From assembly GCA_033065855.1 (NCBI GenBank), contig JAVXUO010000235.1, positions 310,001 to 374,000 of the forward strand: a DNA stretch of 64,000 nucleotides, in the 5' to 3' direction. Below are positions 22,835 to 34,800 of the stretch, piece after piece. The notes under the pieces were generated by a model. That model did no database searches and was not told the origin of the DNA. It worked only from the letters and a program-made list of their open reading frames with translations. The position numbers were made by a program, and so were the translations under genes. The DNA comes from Escallonia rubra. Lineage: Eukaryota > Streptophyta > Magnoliopsida > Escalloniales > Escalloniaceae. Every line of letters begins with the position of its first letter. Position 1 is the first letter of the stretch.

Positions 22835-25800
22835 TAATGTAGAGTTTATATATAACCTGAATTTGTAATTAGAGTATGTTTATGCCTTAGAAGTATTATG
22901 TTACAAAATTGGGAAAGTTATGGTGCATTTGAGTCGCTTACTTTGAAATGGATCATACATTTTTATTGTACTACTGAATTAAGTTAGTAAAATTTGTTAT
23001 AAAATTGTCACCTTAATGAACTGATAGAGGAGTCATCATATGTTTAGGATAAATTTCATGCATAAAATTTATTGGTTATTCAGCATAAATGAAAAAGAAG
23101 AACTAATAGAGGAGGAGCCATCATGCGTTTAGGAACAAATTTCGTGCGTAAGACTTGTTAGTTATTTTTGTTCATTTGATAGTAAAAATTGCCCACGTTG
23201 CATGGTATATTCCAAACCATGAGAACGCACCGTAGCAGGACCATCCAAAAATCAATTTCCATGCGACATTTGAGCCAAATCCATTTACACGAAACTTTTC
23301 AAGCCGGTTCGAAAACATGTAACCTAAACCGGTGATATGAGCAAATAGACATTCTATCCTACATTCTTAGTAGTTTGGAGTACACTATACATTCTAATTT
23401 TACCGCTAAACGAGCAAACATTATCGAATGAGCAAAACTTATTAGTAAAATGACGAATCATGTGTTTAAATAGTGGGTCTAGTAAAATCACTCATGAATT
23501 TGCAACACATTGCTGGTTTTGAAAGAAAAAATAAAAAAAATACTATGTTTGATCGTTTGATAGAACTTTTTGGTCATTTGATGATAACTTTTAATTTGCT
23601 CTTTCAACTCAATGATACTTTCGACTAGGCATGTACACCATGGCCTCACCCCGAAAGATGTTGATACCATTTTTGGTTTTAACACCACCTCTTAGCAACT
23701 TTTATCAAGATTCTATACCGTAAGGATTTATAGTGAACTTATTCACGTGCTTATGCTTATTGTTGGATTTAGAGATCTTCAAGAATATTTGAACCACCGC
23801 ATCAACAACAAAAACAGCAGCTTTCAATGCAAATTCCATATTGAAAATCCAGCACATGAATCAGAGTCCAAGATACCATTGAGAACCTGATCAACAACTT
23901 TTGATTACTTTTCTCATAACACAGGTGTTATACACGTTCCAATGGCAAGGATGCGTTGACAAAGCACCCCGCCGCAAGAAAACTAAAGTAAACCCATCTC
24001 CACTTTCTTTAATCTCCATTGCTTATAAACAAAAGAAACAAAGATTCTTGAAGGGCTCACCATGTGTTTTCAAACTAATATATTTGCTTTCTAAAGTGTT
24101 CTTCTGTCTGTAGTTACTTACAGGAAGAATCTTCAACCAGTGCAGTACAATATTCTAAAGCATGGTAACTGTTATAACCATAAACTGCTATTTAACAAAT
24201 TAGACCTCCTCATCATTCTCAATGATCTGCTAACATGGGCATGAACCCTGTATGTGTGTGTGTGTATATATATATATATATACCCATATGTATATGCATG
24301 TGGTGTTGCCATATAATTGAAAGATTTTAGAGGTAAAGAACAAGATTTTCTGAATAATGCCAAGAAGGGTAAGGCAAGAATCAACACCCCAACCCCCCAT
24401 CAGTCTTGGCTGTGTTCATCAAGCTTCAATAATCCCATGATGCCATAATTGGAAATAATAGTTCTCCACTCTGTCCTTTGCTAGAAGTTAATTTAGTTCA
24501 GTCAATATAGAATGCGGTTTTATGAATCTGGAATAGTTGTTGAAGATCTGAACACTGTTAATACAAGCGGCGAATTTATGGAAATAATTTGTTGCAATGA
24601 AAGAAGAAAATCTCATTAAAATGCACCCCTACCTCCCACCAATGAGAAACAATGACAAGAAAGTTGCAAGTGTCTTTAATTTGCAGTTCATTGCTTTTTG
24701 TCAAGCGATATTTTAGATAAAAGCACCGAATAGAGATATACTATATTTCTGGAGTTAACGAATATATTCGAAAGTTTTAAAATGCTAATTTCATGAAAAT
24801 GACGTCCACACTCGCGCAATTTGCTTGCCTGCTATGTAAGCGTTATTGACAAGTAACTAACTGCTCACTCAAATTCATATCAATGACGATATCACTTCAG
24901 ATTGGTCACATACTATATATTTAGATATATAATTCTAAAATCAACTAACGGAAGAATATATCAAGAAAACTCAAAAATACTAATTTCATTGTATACCGCG
25001 TTCACATTCATGGAATTTGCTTGCCTCTTTGTAAACGTTATTTACGAATAAACTAACTGCTGATCAAAAAGGAAATAGAGGACGATATATATATATATAT
25101 ATATATTAAGATCCGAATCATATCATAAAACATTAAGAAAATGTCCTTATTGTTATTATCTTTTCTCGTCGTTCACGTATAGTCTTATATGACTCATTTA
25201 TGTTACATCAAGTCCCCACATATGCGAGATCCATTAGATTGCGAAATTATTGAGGCGAGGAGAAAGCTTTTGAGATATTTTTTTTGGATTAAAGCTGATA
25301 GGTTAGCTTTGCCCCAGAAACAAAAAGGCAGAAAAGGATCTGACGCAGTTGTTAAGCTTTCGAAGACACGGCTAAAGCAAAGCAGGACAAGCTAGTAAGT
25401 AATACATGCAGACCAGTCGTTAACAAAAGGATCGAACTTCGCAGTGAGGGTCCGCAGTCGGCAGTCTAAGACCGAGGCAGTCACTTCAAGGGTTCCTATC
25501 AAATGGATTAATCCATCCTTGCTTGTTCTACGTTCAAGCAGTAGTCCATGTAGCTTGCTAGTTCAATAATTGTTTGCGCTCGATAGCAGATTCAAAAATA
25601 ATTTGGAGATAATTGTTACAATTGGTTTTAATATGTGAATTTTTTCACCTCCTGTTGAGAATTTTGTTACAATTAAAAACTAAATCTTAACAATAACTTA
25701 TAGAGAAAGAAATTGAATATTCCCACAAAGATAACGTATCTTGATTTGATTGATTTGATTGATGATGATGAGTATTTACAATTTACAAAGTCTTCCGTGG

Positions 25801-26969
25801 GTCCTCAATTTGCGATTGCAATAGATTTAAAACCAAAGTTAATACATTAAAAGAAAAGACTTAAAGGTAAGTCATGATTTGTTTGAGATGTTGAGTTGTG
25901 TCCTTCTTTCTTTCAATTCTTCATTTGTATCCTCTCCTTAATGATAACTGACTTGTAATCGCTGAAAATTAAACCGCATGTTGACATCACTTGTAACCGC
26001 TGTTGATTGTTTTCTTATATAGATAGCTGTATGAAAATCATCTCTATACTTCCTACAAACAAGGCCAATGTTCTACATGCTTTAATTGCTATTAATCGTC
26101 GCTTACTATTAATAACCACGTGTCACAAACTATCATGATATACGACTTAAATTTTAGGTTCCTTAATCCACACAAGAGTCCAAACCTCATCAATCACGCT
26201 ATAAATTGTATTTTACATGCTAACAGTAATCTAGCTTCCAAAGCACAATAACTTGAAAACTTTCAGATACATATGTACCCAAGGATTGCTCTTTCATTTT
26301 CTATAATTGCGTGGACTTAAGAAACGAGTAAATCTATTACCTCAATCTTAGTTGATCGGCATGGCATCTTTATCGTGCGTCTGATTTCGATCTAGTGTGT
26401 ACATGAGTAAGCTGAGACAAGCATAAGGTTTTTGTTGTCTAAATCATAAAACTTATCGATCAAAATGTAATTAACTTTGCTTGTTTCTCTCTCCAGTCGA
26501 TTCATATATATGTGGGCTTAAGTATTGAAGTCAAGAAATATTGATATTTTGTATTGTCTCTTATCCGGCCATGCTCAATGCTATACAAAACAAATTTCAA
26601 GATATTCAAATTTGTTTTGTTTATACTTATAAGCAAGATATATGATCAATCGCAATGGTACAAGTAATTGGCCTATCAGCGTGCAAACCTCTTTAGCCTT
26701 GATCATTCAAAGTCACTACGATATTGATGCCAATGAAGTGAGTTCGCAGCATGCACGGACGTGCCACAAAGAATACAGTTCGAGTCAGAAACCAAGTGTG
26801 TTGGTGTGAGATGGATAAATTACGAAGCCAGGGTAGAGAACAATGCTTCCCAAACAAAGCAGTGCTACGATGGCGAAGGTACGGGGTGAATACACAACAA
26901 CAGTCATACTTAAATGTTTAGGTCCAGAATCGGGGTCTGAAGTCCAGAGTCCAAGTTAGGGTCCTTGTG
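22835..26969. other. Intergenic, no gene seen
   Basis: Over 4 kb without a supportable gene. There are two microsatellites: (GT)n followed by (TA)n at about 24251-24281 and (TA)n at about 25086-25106. Short frames at 23488-23688, 23901-24113 and 25189-25395 have no recognised domains. The last part, up to the target duplication at 26970, is the left flank of the copia insertion. Confidence 0.5.
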
Positions 26970-26974
26970 TTTCT

Positions 26975-27933
26975 TGTTGAACGAAATATATACTTTGTGT
27001 ATACTTGTGCAGAAAACAATTAAGTACGAAATACAGAAATGTAGTTTACTAAACAGAATATATAGTCTTTGCAAGAACAATTAAAATGAACTCACAACAG
27101 GATTGCAGAACAGTAAAGGAAAAAGGGGCCGAGGCGTGAATTTGATTCACTGTCCTTAAGACTTTATTCGTCCCGCAACGGTGCTGACGGTTCTTGACGA
27201 TAGTCTCCCAGGATACAACGGCTACGTCTGAAAATAGTAGCACACCAAATTTTCAGACCCGGCGAACCAAACAATGGTAGAACTCTTTCTTCTTTTACGA
27301 ACACTTAAACCTGGACAGACTCTTGTACAGAAGAAAAGAAAATTCGGGATTTTAATTCGTACATAACTTCTGTAAACTGACTCGGTTTTATACACAGAGT
27401 ATTCACTGGGGGGTGCAACTCTTCACAGCTGGTTGGTTGGAAAGGAAAGGTCACAACTTTTCGGAAAGGAAATTAAATAAATAAAATTTATTTGTCCCAA
27501 AAAGAATAAAGCCTGATTGGGCCTAGCCCAAGCCCAAGCCACGGCCACGGACCGGACCGGACCGGGACGGGGCGGGGCGGGCGGCGCGCGCGTGTGGTGG
27601 ACCTTGGGTCAACCTAGGTCCTCCCTCCTTACAAAACATGGGTACCCCCAAGGGGCCCATCCCTTAGCTCAAGGCTAAGCTTTATAAGGAGACAACATTG
27701 GCTTTATCTCTTCAATGTGGGATACTCTTTTCCTTTCAAGGTGAACCACTAACTTTAGCTTCAATTTTCTCATTCACTTCTCATTCGTTTTAAACATGTG
27801 AATATACCACGATCATCTATTCCAATAGATGAACGTGAATTAATTTGTTCCTAACCAAGCTATGGTTTGGAACCCATTTGAAAATTGAGTCAAAGTTACT
27901 TCTCCACAATGGGTTTAAAACCCAATTCCAACA
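26975..27933 (-). repeat. 3' LTR of the copia element
   Basis: A 959-bp LTR, plus-strand ends TGTTGAACG and CCAACA. In element sense it contains a TATAAAA box (plus 27386-27392) and an AATAAA signal (plus 27163-27168). It reads as identical to the right LTR apart from one 6-bp repeat unit near 27530. The 64-codon open frame inside is present in both LTRs and is not considered a gene. Confidence 0.95.
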
Positions 27934-27945
27934 ATCCCCCACATG
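27934..27945 (-). other. Polypurine tract of the copia element
   Basis: In element sense the sequence directly before the 3' LTR is TGTGGGGGAT, the usual purine-rich primer for plus-strand DNA synthesis in plant copia elements. Confidence 0.8.
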
Positions 27946-28532
27946 AATAGAAAATTGACTGGACTCTATACGCACAGAAACACTGACATAAGAAAGAGTT
28001 CTTTAGAACGACACTGCATCGGGATAGGTAGCCGATGGCCTTGAACCTTCCCTAGTGAGAACTATCGGATTTACTGGTTAACCAGTGAACATGATGTCTT
28101 GAACTGTTCAACCCTTAGTGTAAACCGAGACAATAGAACTTCACACAGTATCGCTCAAACATTGTTTTGAGGTTCTCATTGTTGTGTTCATTTTGGCCCT
28201 GAACAACTCCTGGTTTTCATGAGTACTCTTTGAGAATTCAGCCTTACAATTCTCATAGAAGCGGCCCCACTTCTTACTCACATAGGTGACTTCTTATTAA
28301 GAGGTTCCTACCGCACCCCCACTTAGATTTCCAAGATATAAGAGTCATTAAAAGCATAGCTTAACCTAACCTTTTGTAGGTGCCACTGTCTTCTCATCAT
28401 AGGAATGGATATGAGGGTTTTAACCCCCCACAGTGCTCTGTCTGAGTCGCATTTACATAATTCGGTTTTCCCTTTGAACCTAGATCTTGGGATCTCCAGT
28501 CAGCTAGGTAGGGTTTCCATTATGGCAACTCT
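27946..28532 (-). other. 3' untranslated region of the copia element
   Basis: About 590 bases between the Pol stop codon and the purine tract, without an ORF or an envelope-like gene. Confidence 0.7.
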
Positions 28533-31500
28533 TTAGTTCATAGGCTTAAGACCCATTCCCCTTGATGACACATTTACTTTCTCTCTAGTCAAAGCTTTCG
28601 TTAACGGATCCGCAATATTATCCTTTGACTTCACATAGTCAATAGAGATAATTCCACTAGAAAGTAATTGTCTAACGGTATTGTGTCTGCGACGTATGTG
28701 TCTAGACTTGCCGTTATACATACTGCTTTGTGCTCTTCCAATTGCAGATTGACTATCACAATGTATGCAAATTGGTGGCACAGGCTTAGGCCAATTTGGA
28801 ATATCCTCCAAGAAATTACGAAGCCACTCCGCTTCTTCTCCTGCTTTATCTAAAGCAATGAATTCAGATTCCATAGTGGATCTAGCAATACATGTCTGTT
28901 TAGAGGATTTCCAAGAAATAGCTGCTCCTCCTAATGTAAACACATATCCACTTGTGGATTTTGTTTCATTAGAATCTGATATCCAGTTGGCATCACTGTA
29001 TCCTTCTAATACAGCTGGATATCTTGTATAATACAGCCCAAAGCTTAAGGTATATTTTAAGTACCTTAAAACTCTTACAATAGCTATCCAATGATTCTTC
29101 CCTGGATTGCTAGTATATCTGCTCAGTTTACTGACAGCATATGCTATATCGGGTCTCGTGCAATTCATGATATACATTAGGCTACCAATTATACGCGAAT
29201 ACTCTAATTGAGATATTCCTTCACCAGTATTCTTTGTTAGATGTAAATTTACATCTAGTGGTGTCTTAACTGGACTATTATCATAACTTTTAAATTTGTC
29301 TAGCACTTTCTCAATATAATGAGATTGTGACAAGACTAGTCCATTTGATGTTTTGGTAATTTTCATACCAAGTATAACATCAGCCACACCCATATCTTTC
29401 ATATCAAATTTACTGGCCAACATTTTCTTTGTAGCCTTAATGAATTCATCATTGCTCCCGATAATGAGCATATCATCCACATAAAGGCAAACAATGACAT
29501 ATCCTTTTTCCGTGCCTTTAACATAGACACATTTATCACATTCGTTGATTCTAAAGCCATTTTCGATCATGACTTTATCAAACTTTTCATGCCATTGTTT
29601 CGGAGCCTGTTTTAGTCCATAAAGTGACTTAACAAGCTTGCACACCTTCCTTTTATGATCAGGAGCTACAAACCCCTCGGGTTGCTCTATATAGATCTCT
29701 TCATTAAGATCTCCATTTAGGAAAGCTGTTTTCACATCCATTTGGTGTATCTCAAGATTATTAATAGCTGCAATAGCTATCAATATTCGAATGGATGTTA
29801 TTCTTGTAACTGGTGAATATGTGTCGAAATAATCAAGGCCTTCCTTTTGTCTATATCCCTTGACAACTAGTCGGGCCTTATATTTCTCGATCGTTCCATC
29901 AGCTTTCATCTTTCTCTTGAAAATCCATTTACACCCTAATGGTTTATTTCCAGGAGGAAGATCCACCAGTTCCCATGTATGATTTAGCATGATGGATTCT
30001 ATTTCACTATTAATAGCCTCTTTCCAATGAGGAGCTTCGGGACTCGACATTGCTTCACTATAAGTACGAGGCTCATTTTCTAACAAATATGTTAGAAAAT
30101 CAGGACCAAAAGATGTAGACGTTCTAGCTCTCTTGCTACGTCTTGGCTCATCTTCCTCTTGTGAGGGTTCTTTGTCCTTATTAGTTCTTTCTAAAGAACT
30201 TCGTTCTTGTGCAACTTTATAAGGAAATACATTTTCAAAGAAATGTGCATTCCTTGTCTCCATTATGGTGTTGACGTGTATATCGTCAACTTCAGATTTA
30301 TGCACTAAGAACCGATATGCCGAGCTATGGCTTGCATATCCAATAAAAATCCCATCGACCGTTTTAGGTCCTATTTTGACCATTTTAGGTGGTGGGATAG
30401 CTACCTTTGCTAGACACCCCCACACTTTAAGATATTTGAAAGAAGGAGGACGACCTTTCCATAGCTCATAAGGTGTCTTTTGCAACTTCTTGTGAGGTAC
30501 TTTATTAAGTATATGATTTGCGGTTAAGACCGCTTCCCCCCACAAGTTATCCGGTAGTCCAGAATTTATCAACAAAGCATTCATCATTTCCTTTAAAGTA
30601 CGATTTTTCCGCTCAGCAATTCCATTTGACTGAGGCGCATACGGTGCCGTGGTCTCATGAATGATTCCGTGATCGGCACAAAATTTTTCAAAAGGGAAAA
30701 CATATTCTCCGCCTCTATCACTTCTTAGTACTTTGATTTTCTTGCTAAGTTGATTTTCAACCTCAATTTTGTATTGCATAAATGCTTCCAAGGCTTCATC
30801 CTTGCTTCTAAGCAAATATACATAACAAAATCTCGTACAATCATCAATAAAAGTAATAAAATACTTTTTTCCTCCTCTAGATTGTACCACCTTTAAGTCA
30901 CATATGTCACTATGAATTAGACTTAAAGGTTCCGTACTTCTTTCAATTGACTTGAAAGACGTTTTTGCCATTTTAGCTTCAACACAAATTTCACATGCTT
31001 TATGTGAGTCAAAATTCATTTTAGGCAAAAAACCATTTTTCACTAGCTTTTGTATGGAACCATAATTTACATGACCTAATCTACGATGCCATAAATTAGG
31101 AGATTCCAACAAGTAAGCAGAAGAAATAATTTTATTAATATCGGAATTTGGTACAACTTTAGGCACGATGGTCATTACATTTAACTTAAACAGACCATCA
31201 CATAAGTACCCTTTTCCTACAAACATCCCACTTTTAGTGAGTACAAATTTATCGCTCTCAAACACTAGCTTGAAACCATTCTTACTCAACAATGAGCCTG
31301 ACACTAGATTCTTCCGAATGTCTGGCACATGAAGCACATTGTTGAGACTCAATTCCTTTCCGGATGTCATCTTTAAGACCACCTTGCCCATTCCTAGCAC
31401 CTTTGAAGAAGAAGAGTTTCCCATGAACAGATTCTCGTTGTTGGCGCTCTCATATGTAGTAAACATACTTCGCTCGGAGCACACATGTCGAGTAGCGCCT

Positions 31501-32522
31501 GTGTCTACCCACCACTGTTTGGGATTTCCAACCAAGTTGACTTCGGATACCACCGCAGATAAATTCAAATCTGTCACGTCCTCGGTGATTTTGGTAACTT
31601 CGGTCACATTGGCTTGAGAATTCTTTCCTTTAAAGTTTCCTTTGTTCTTGCGACAATCCTTAGCACGATGGCCAGCTTTGCCGCACCCAAAGCAATTCCC
31701 TTTGAACTTCTTCTTCTCACCGCTTTTGAAATTTGAGCCGCTTGCTCCGCTTGGACCATCGGAATCGGAAATTTTCCTCCTCTTTGATGGACCTTGCTCG
31801 ACCACATTTGCCTTGGCCTCATGATGATAATTACCGGCCTTCTTCTCGGACTGGCGATTATCCTCCTCAATCCTCAATCTGACGATCAAATCCTCGAGCT
31901 TCATCTCCTTGCGCTTATGCTTCAAATAGTTCTTGAAATCTCTCCAAGTAGGTGGCAATTTTTCAATTAGCGCAGCCACTTGAAAAGATTCTCCAAGTAC
32001 CATCCCTTCCGCATGAATATCATGGAGGATTAGCTGAAACTCTTGGACTTGACTAATCACAGTCTTGGAATCCACCATCTTGAAATCAAGGAATTTGCCG
32101 ACTACAAATTTCTTTGAGCCGGCATCTTCCGTTTTGTATTTCCTTTCCAAGGATTCCCACAATGCTTTCGCATTGGCCATTGGACTGTATACGTTATACA
32201 ACGCATTGTCCAATCCATTGAGGATGTAGTTCTTGCACAAAAAATCCGAATGCTTCCAAGCATCCACGGCAGCCACTGTTTGCCGGTCAGGATTGTCACC
32301 AAGATCTGGTGCATCCTCGTGCAAGAACCTTGCCAAGTTCAAGGTGGTAAGATAGAACAACATTTTCTGTTGCCATCTCTTAAAATCCTTTCCGTTGAAC
32401 TTTTCCGGTCTTTCACCAAGTCCAACGGAACCATGAGCAGGTGCAACGTAAGGTGTCGCATACACAGTCCCACCGCTGGGATGAACCGGTCCACTTTCCG
32501 AATTGGTTTCGCTAGTAGCCAT
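28533..32522 (-). CDS. Copia Gag-Pol polyprotein
   Basis: A single frame of 1329 residues from the Met at 32522 ([10 protein letters not shown]). An upstream in-frame Met at 32564 would add 14 hydrophobic residues and is less likely as the Gag start. Positions below count from 32564. Order: Gag of the UBN2 type; a CCHC zinc knuckle ([14 protein letters not shown], about 288-302); aspartic protease with VDTGAT (about 351-356); the integrase His/Cys zinc region (HRRLGHVNY to CEICVEAK); and the integrase core with D in IHSDICD (about 553), D in RSDRGGEY (about 615) and E in GIAERKNR (about 650). Reverse transcriptase follows with YVDDM (about 1029), then RNase H with YSDANW and STMESE (about 1190-1226). 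All catalytic residues are present and there is no stop or frameshift. It replicates the element through an RNA intermediate in cytoplasmic particles and integrates the cDNA. Confidence 0.95.
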   Translation of the reverse strand: MATSETNSESGPVHPSGGTVYATPYVAPAHGSVGLGERPEKFNGKDFKRWQQKMLFYLTTLNLARFLHEDAPDLGDNPDRQTVAAVDAWKHSDFLCKNYILNGLDNALYNVYSPMANAKALWESLERKYKTEDAGSKKFVVGKFLDFKMVDSKTVISQVQEFQLILHDIHAEGMVLGESFQVAALIEKLPPTWRDFKNYLKHKRKEMKLEDLIVRLRIEEDNRQSEKKAGNYHHEAKANVVEQGPSKRRKISDSDGPSGASGSNFKSGEKKKFKGNCFGCGKAGHRAKDCRKNKGNFKGKNSQANVTEVTKITEDVTDLNLSAVVSEVNLVGNPKQWWVDTGATRHVCSERSMFTTYESANNENLFMGNSSSSKVLGMGKVVLKMTSGKELSLNNVLHVPDIRKNLVSGSLLSKNGFKLVFESDKFVLTKSGMFVGKGYLCDGLFKLNVMTIVPKVVPNSDINKIISSAYLLESPNLWHRRLGHVNYGSIQKLVKNGFLPKMNFDSHKACEICVEAKMAKTSFKSIERSTEPLSLIHSDICDLKVVQSRGGKKYFITFIDDCTRFCYVYLLRSKDEALEAFMQYKIEVENQLSKKIKVLRSDRGGEYVFPFEKFCADHGIIHETTAPYAPQSNGIAERKNRTLKEMMNALLINSGLPDNLWGEAVLTANHILNKVPHKKLQKTPYELWKGRPPSFKYLKVWGCLAKVAIPPPKMVKIGPKTVDGIFIGYASHSSAYRFLVHKSEVDDIHVNTIMETRNAHFFENVFPYKVAQERSSLERTNKDKEPSQEEDEPRRSKRARTSTSFGPDFLTYLLENEPRTYSEAMSSPEAPHWKEAINSEIESIMLNHTWELVDLPPGNKPLGCKWIFKRKMKADGTIEKYKARLVVKGYRQKEGLDYFDTYSPVTRITSIRILIAIAAINNLEIHQMDVKTAFLNGDLNEEIYIEQPEGFVAPDHKRKVCKLVKSLYGLKQAPKQWHEKFDKVMIENGFRINECDKCVYVKGTEKGYVIVCLYVDDMLIIGSNDEFIKATKKMLASKFDMKDMGVADVILGMKITKTSNGLVLSQSHYIEKVLDKFKSYDNSPVKTPLDVNLHLTKNTGEGISQLEYSRIIGSLMYIMNCTRPDIAYAVSKLSRYTSNPGKNHWIAIVRVLRYLKYTLSFGLYYTRYPAVLEGYSDANWISDSNETKSTSGYVFTLGGAAISWKSSKQTCIARSTMESEFIALDKAGEEAEWLRNFLEDIPNWPKPVPPICIHCDSQSAIGRAQSSMYNGKSRHIRRRHNTVRQLLSSGIISIDYVKSKDNIADPLTKALTREKVNVSSRGMGLKPMN

Positions 32523-32781
32523 TGTTATATCTATCAACAGAATATAACAACTATTAATAAGCAAAATAATCCAGTCTAGTACAAAAAACTATAACGAAAA
32601 CAGTGTATAGTAATCACTAAAATTAAATTCAGAAACTGAAAATAATTTTAGTATAAAGTACTGCAGAATCAAAATATGAAACGAAATTTTGAAAACGCTG
32701 TTTTAGAAAAACTATTACGAAATTCGAAAACAATGATTCTACACATGCAACACAAAGTGCGGAAGAATAAAGTCTTAAGAT
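32523..32781 (-). other. Leader and primer-binding region of the copia element
   Basis: The untranslated leader lies between the 5' LTR and Gag. In element sense the bases after the LTR are AT then CTTAAGACTTTATTC (plus 32765-32779). This does not begin with the TGG expected for pairing with a tRNA 3' end, and the initiator-Met motif TGGTATCAGAGC is absent. The 15-mer is instead perfectly complementary to GAATAAAGTCTTAAG within the LTR of the same RNA (plus 32962-32976). Confidence 0.7.
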
Positions 32782-33746
32782 TGTTGAACGAAATATATAC
32801 TTTGTGTATACTTGTGCAGAAAACAATTAAGTACGAAATACAGAAATGTAGTTTACTAAACAGAATATATAGTCTTTGCAAGAACAATTAAAATGAACTC
32901 ACAACAGGATTGCAGAACAGTAAAGGAAAAAGGGGCCGAGGCGTGAATTTGATTCACTGTCCTTAAGACTTTATTCGTCCCGCAACGGTGCTGACGGTTC
33001 TTGACGATAGTCTCCCAGGATACAACGGCTACGTCTGAAAATAGTAGCACACCAAATTTTCAGACCCGGCGAACCAAACAATGGTAGAACTCTTTCTTCT
33101 TTTACGAACACTTAAACCTGGACAGACTCTTGTACAGAAGAAAAGAAAATTCGGGATTTTAATTCGTACATAACTTCTGTAAACTGACTCGGTTTTATAC
33201 ACAGAGTATTCACTGGGGGGTGCAACTCTTCACAGCTGGTTGGTTGGAAAGGAAAGGTCACAACTTTTCGGAAAGGAAATTAAATAAATAAAATTTATTT
33301 GTCCCAAAAAGAATAAAGCCTGATTGGGCCTAGCCCAAGCCCAAGCCCAAGCCACGGCCACGGACCGGACCGGACCGGGACGGGGCGGGGCGGGCGGCGC
33401 GCGCGTGTGGTGGACCTTGGGTCAACCTAGGTCCTCCCTCCTTACAAAACATGGGTACCCCCAAGGGGCCCATCCCTTAGCTCAAGGCTAAGCTTTATAA
33501 GGAGACAACATTGGCTTTATCTCTTCAATGTGGGATACTCTTTTCCTTTCAAGGTGAACCACTAACTTTAGCTTCAATTTTCTCATTCACTTCTCATTCG
33601 TTTTAAACATGTGAATATACCACGATCATCTATTCCAATAGATGAACGTGAATTAATTTGTTCCTAACCAAGCTATGGTTTGGAACCCATTTGAAAATTG
33701 AGTCAAAGTTACTTCTCCACAATGGGTTTAAAACCCAATTCCAACA
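32782..33746 (-). repeat. 5' LTR and promoter of the copia element
   Basis: A 965-bp LTR. In element sense a TATAAAA box lies at plus 33193-33199, placing the likely transcription start near 33165. An AATAAA signal follows at plus 32970-32975. It differs from the 3' LTR only by one extra 6-bp unit near 33338. Confidence 0.95.
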
Positions 33747-33751
33747 TTTCT

Positions 33752-34080
33752 CTCTATAGAATTCTTTTGCTCTGCAATTCTAGAGTGAAATGTGAAATGA
33801 TTTACAAAATCCTTTTAAAATGAATTCTCAAGACTTTTGTTTAAAGGGGTAGAGAAGGTGATGTAATTAAGCTACACGTGGCGTTCCCTAGGAGTGACAC
33901 CTCATCAAAAGGTTCACAATGCCGGTGCTCCAAGGACTATCGGATCACATATTCATATTGCCTTCCCCACACAATTTCGCTCTGTCTGTCAGAAAAGAAT
34001 AGCTCACATAGCATAGGTGTGGCCAAAGAACCCTTTGATCTAGCCTCCAGTCCAAAGCCCTTGCAGAGTCCTATGAGGGG
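33752..34080. other. Right flank of the copia insertion, no gene seen
   Basis: Non-coding sequence leading into the degenerate repeat region. The short frames have no recognised domain. Confidence 0.4.
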
Positions 34081-34800
34081 CGTCAAGAGATACAGGAAAC
34101 CTGACACTAACTATTATGCAGACTAGGCGCGATGCCCTCAAAAGACCTTTCCCTTCTCGGAGTAACCCAAAGGTCATAGTCCTTAGGGTGCAGATATGGA
34201 GGCCCAATGCTAGAGCACGTAGACTGATCACACAGATACCCTGGAGGAGACAGTGTCCCGGAGGAGTCACCTATCCCTTGGGTGAGTCCTTGTGCCAGAG
34301 CACTCGGAGCTCGCTAAGGTAGCGTCCCATAAAAGTCAACTACCAAACGGGCCAAGATAGTGTACAATGGAAGTTGCCTACCCGACATGCCGAGGTAATT
34401 TCCAAAAGTAGTCGCCTACCCTACTTGTTGAGGTCTCGATGGAGTCGTCTACTGGGCAGGATGAGAGTTCTCGTGCAGGAGCAATTGAAGCTCCTTGGCA
34501 GCGATGGTGTCCCCGAGGAGTTGTCTGTCCTCACAGAGAATCCTTGTGCCGAGCACTCGGAGCATGCTGAGGTGGTATTCTGGATGAGTCATCTACCCAA
34601 CGGGCTAAGGTAGGGTCCTGAATGAGTCGCCTACCTGGTGAAAAGAGAATCATCATATCAGAGCACTTGGAGCTCCCTGACGAAGATTATGTCTCGGAGG
34701 AATTGCTTATTCTTGCAACAAGTCCTTATGCCAGAGCACTCAGAGCGCGCCAACGTAGTGTCCAGGATGAGTCACCTACCTGAAAGATGTTGCACGCTTT
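34081..34800. repeat. Degenerate repeat cluster
   Basis: The phrase AGAGCACTCGGAGC recurs with changes near 34292, 34476, 34550, 34659 and 34732. It alternates with versions of GAGTCACCTACC and AAGGTAGNGTCC. Spacing varies between about 73 and 180 bases, so this is a scrambled tandem array rather than a clean satellite. It may be part of an old LTR. No protein is encoded. Confidence 0.5.

Larger units (their letters stand above)
26970..33751 (-). mobile_element. Complete Ty1/copia LTR retrotransposon
   Basis: The element itself is 26975-33746 (6772 bp), transcribed from the minus strand. It is flanked by a perfect 5-bp target duplication TTTCT (26970-26974 and 33747-33751). The LTRs (26975-27933 and 32782-33746) start TG and end CA and read as identical except for one extra 6-bp AAGCCC-type unit in the right LTR. 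A purine tract adjoins the 3' LTR. The single frame contains Gag, protease, integrase, reverse transcriptase and RNase H in copia order. An intact frame with almost identical LTRs indicates a very recent insertion that may still be competent. The lineage within copia was not determined. Confidence 0.95.

Noticed and set aside
27049..27243. Identical 64-codon frames in both copia LTRs (also 32856-33050)
   Set aside because: They are identical only because the LTRs are identical. There is no recognisable protein, and they lie within R/U5-like sequence.
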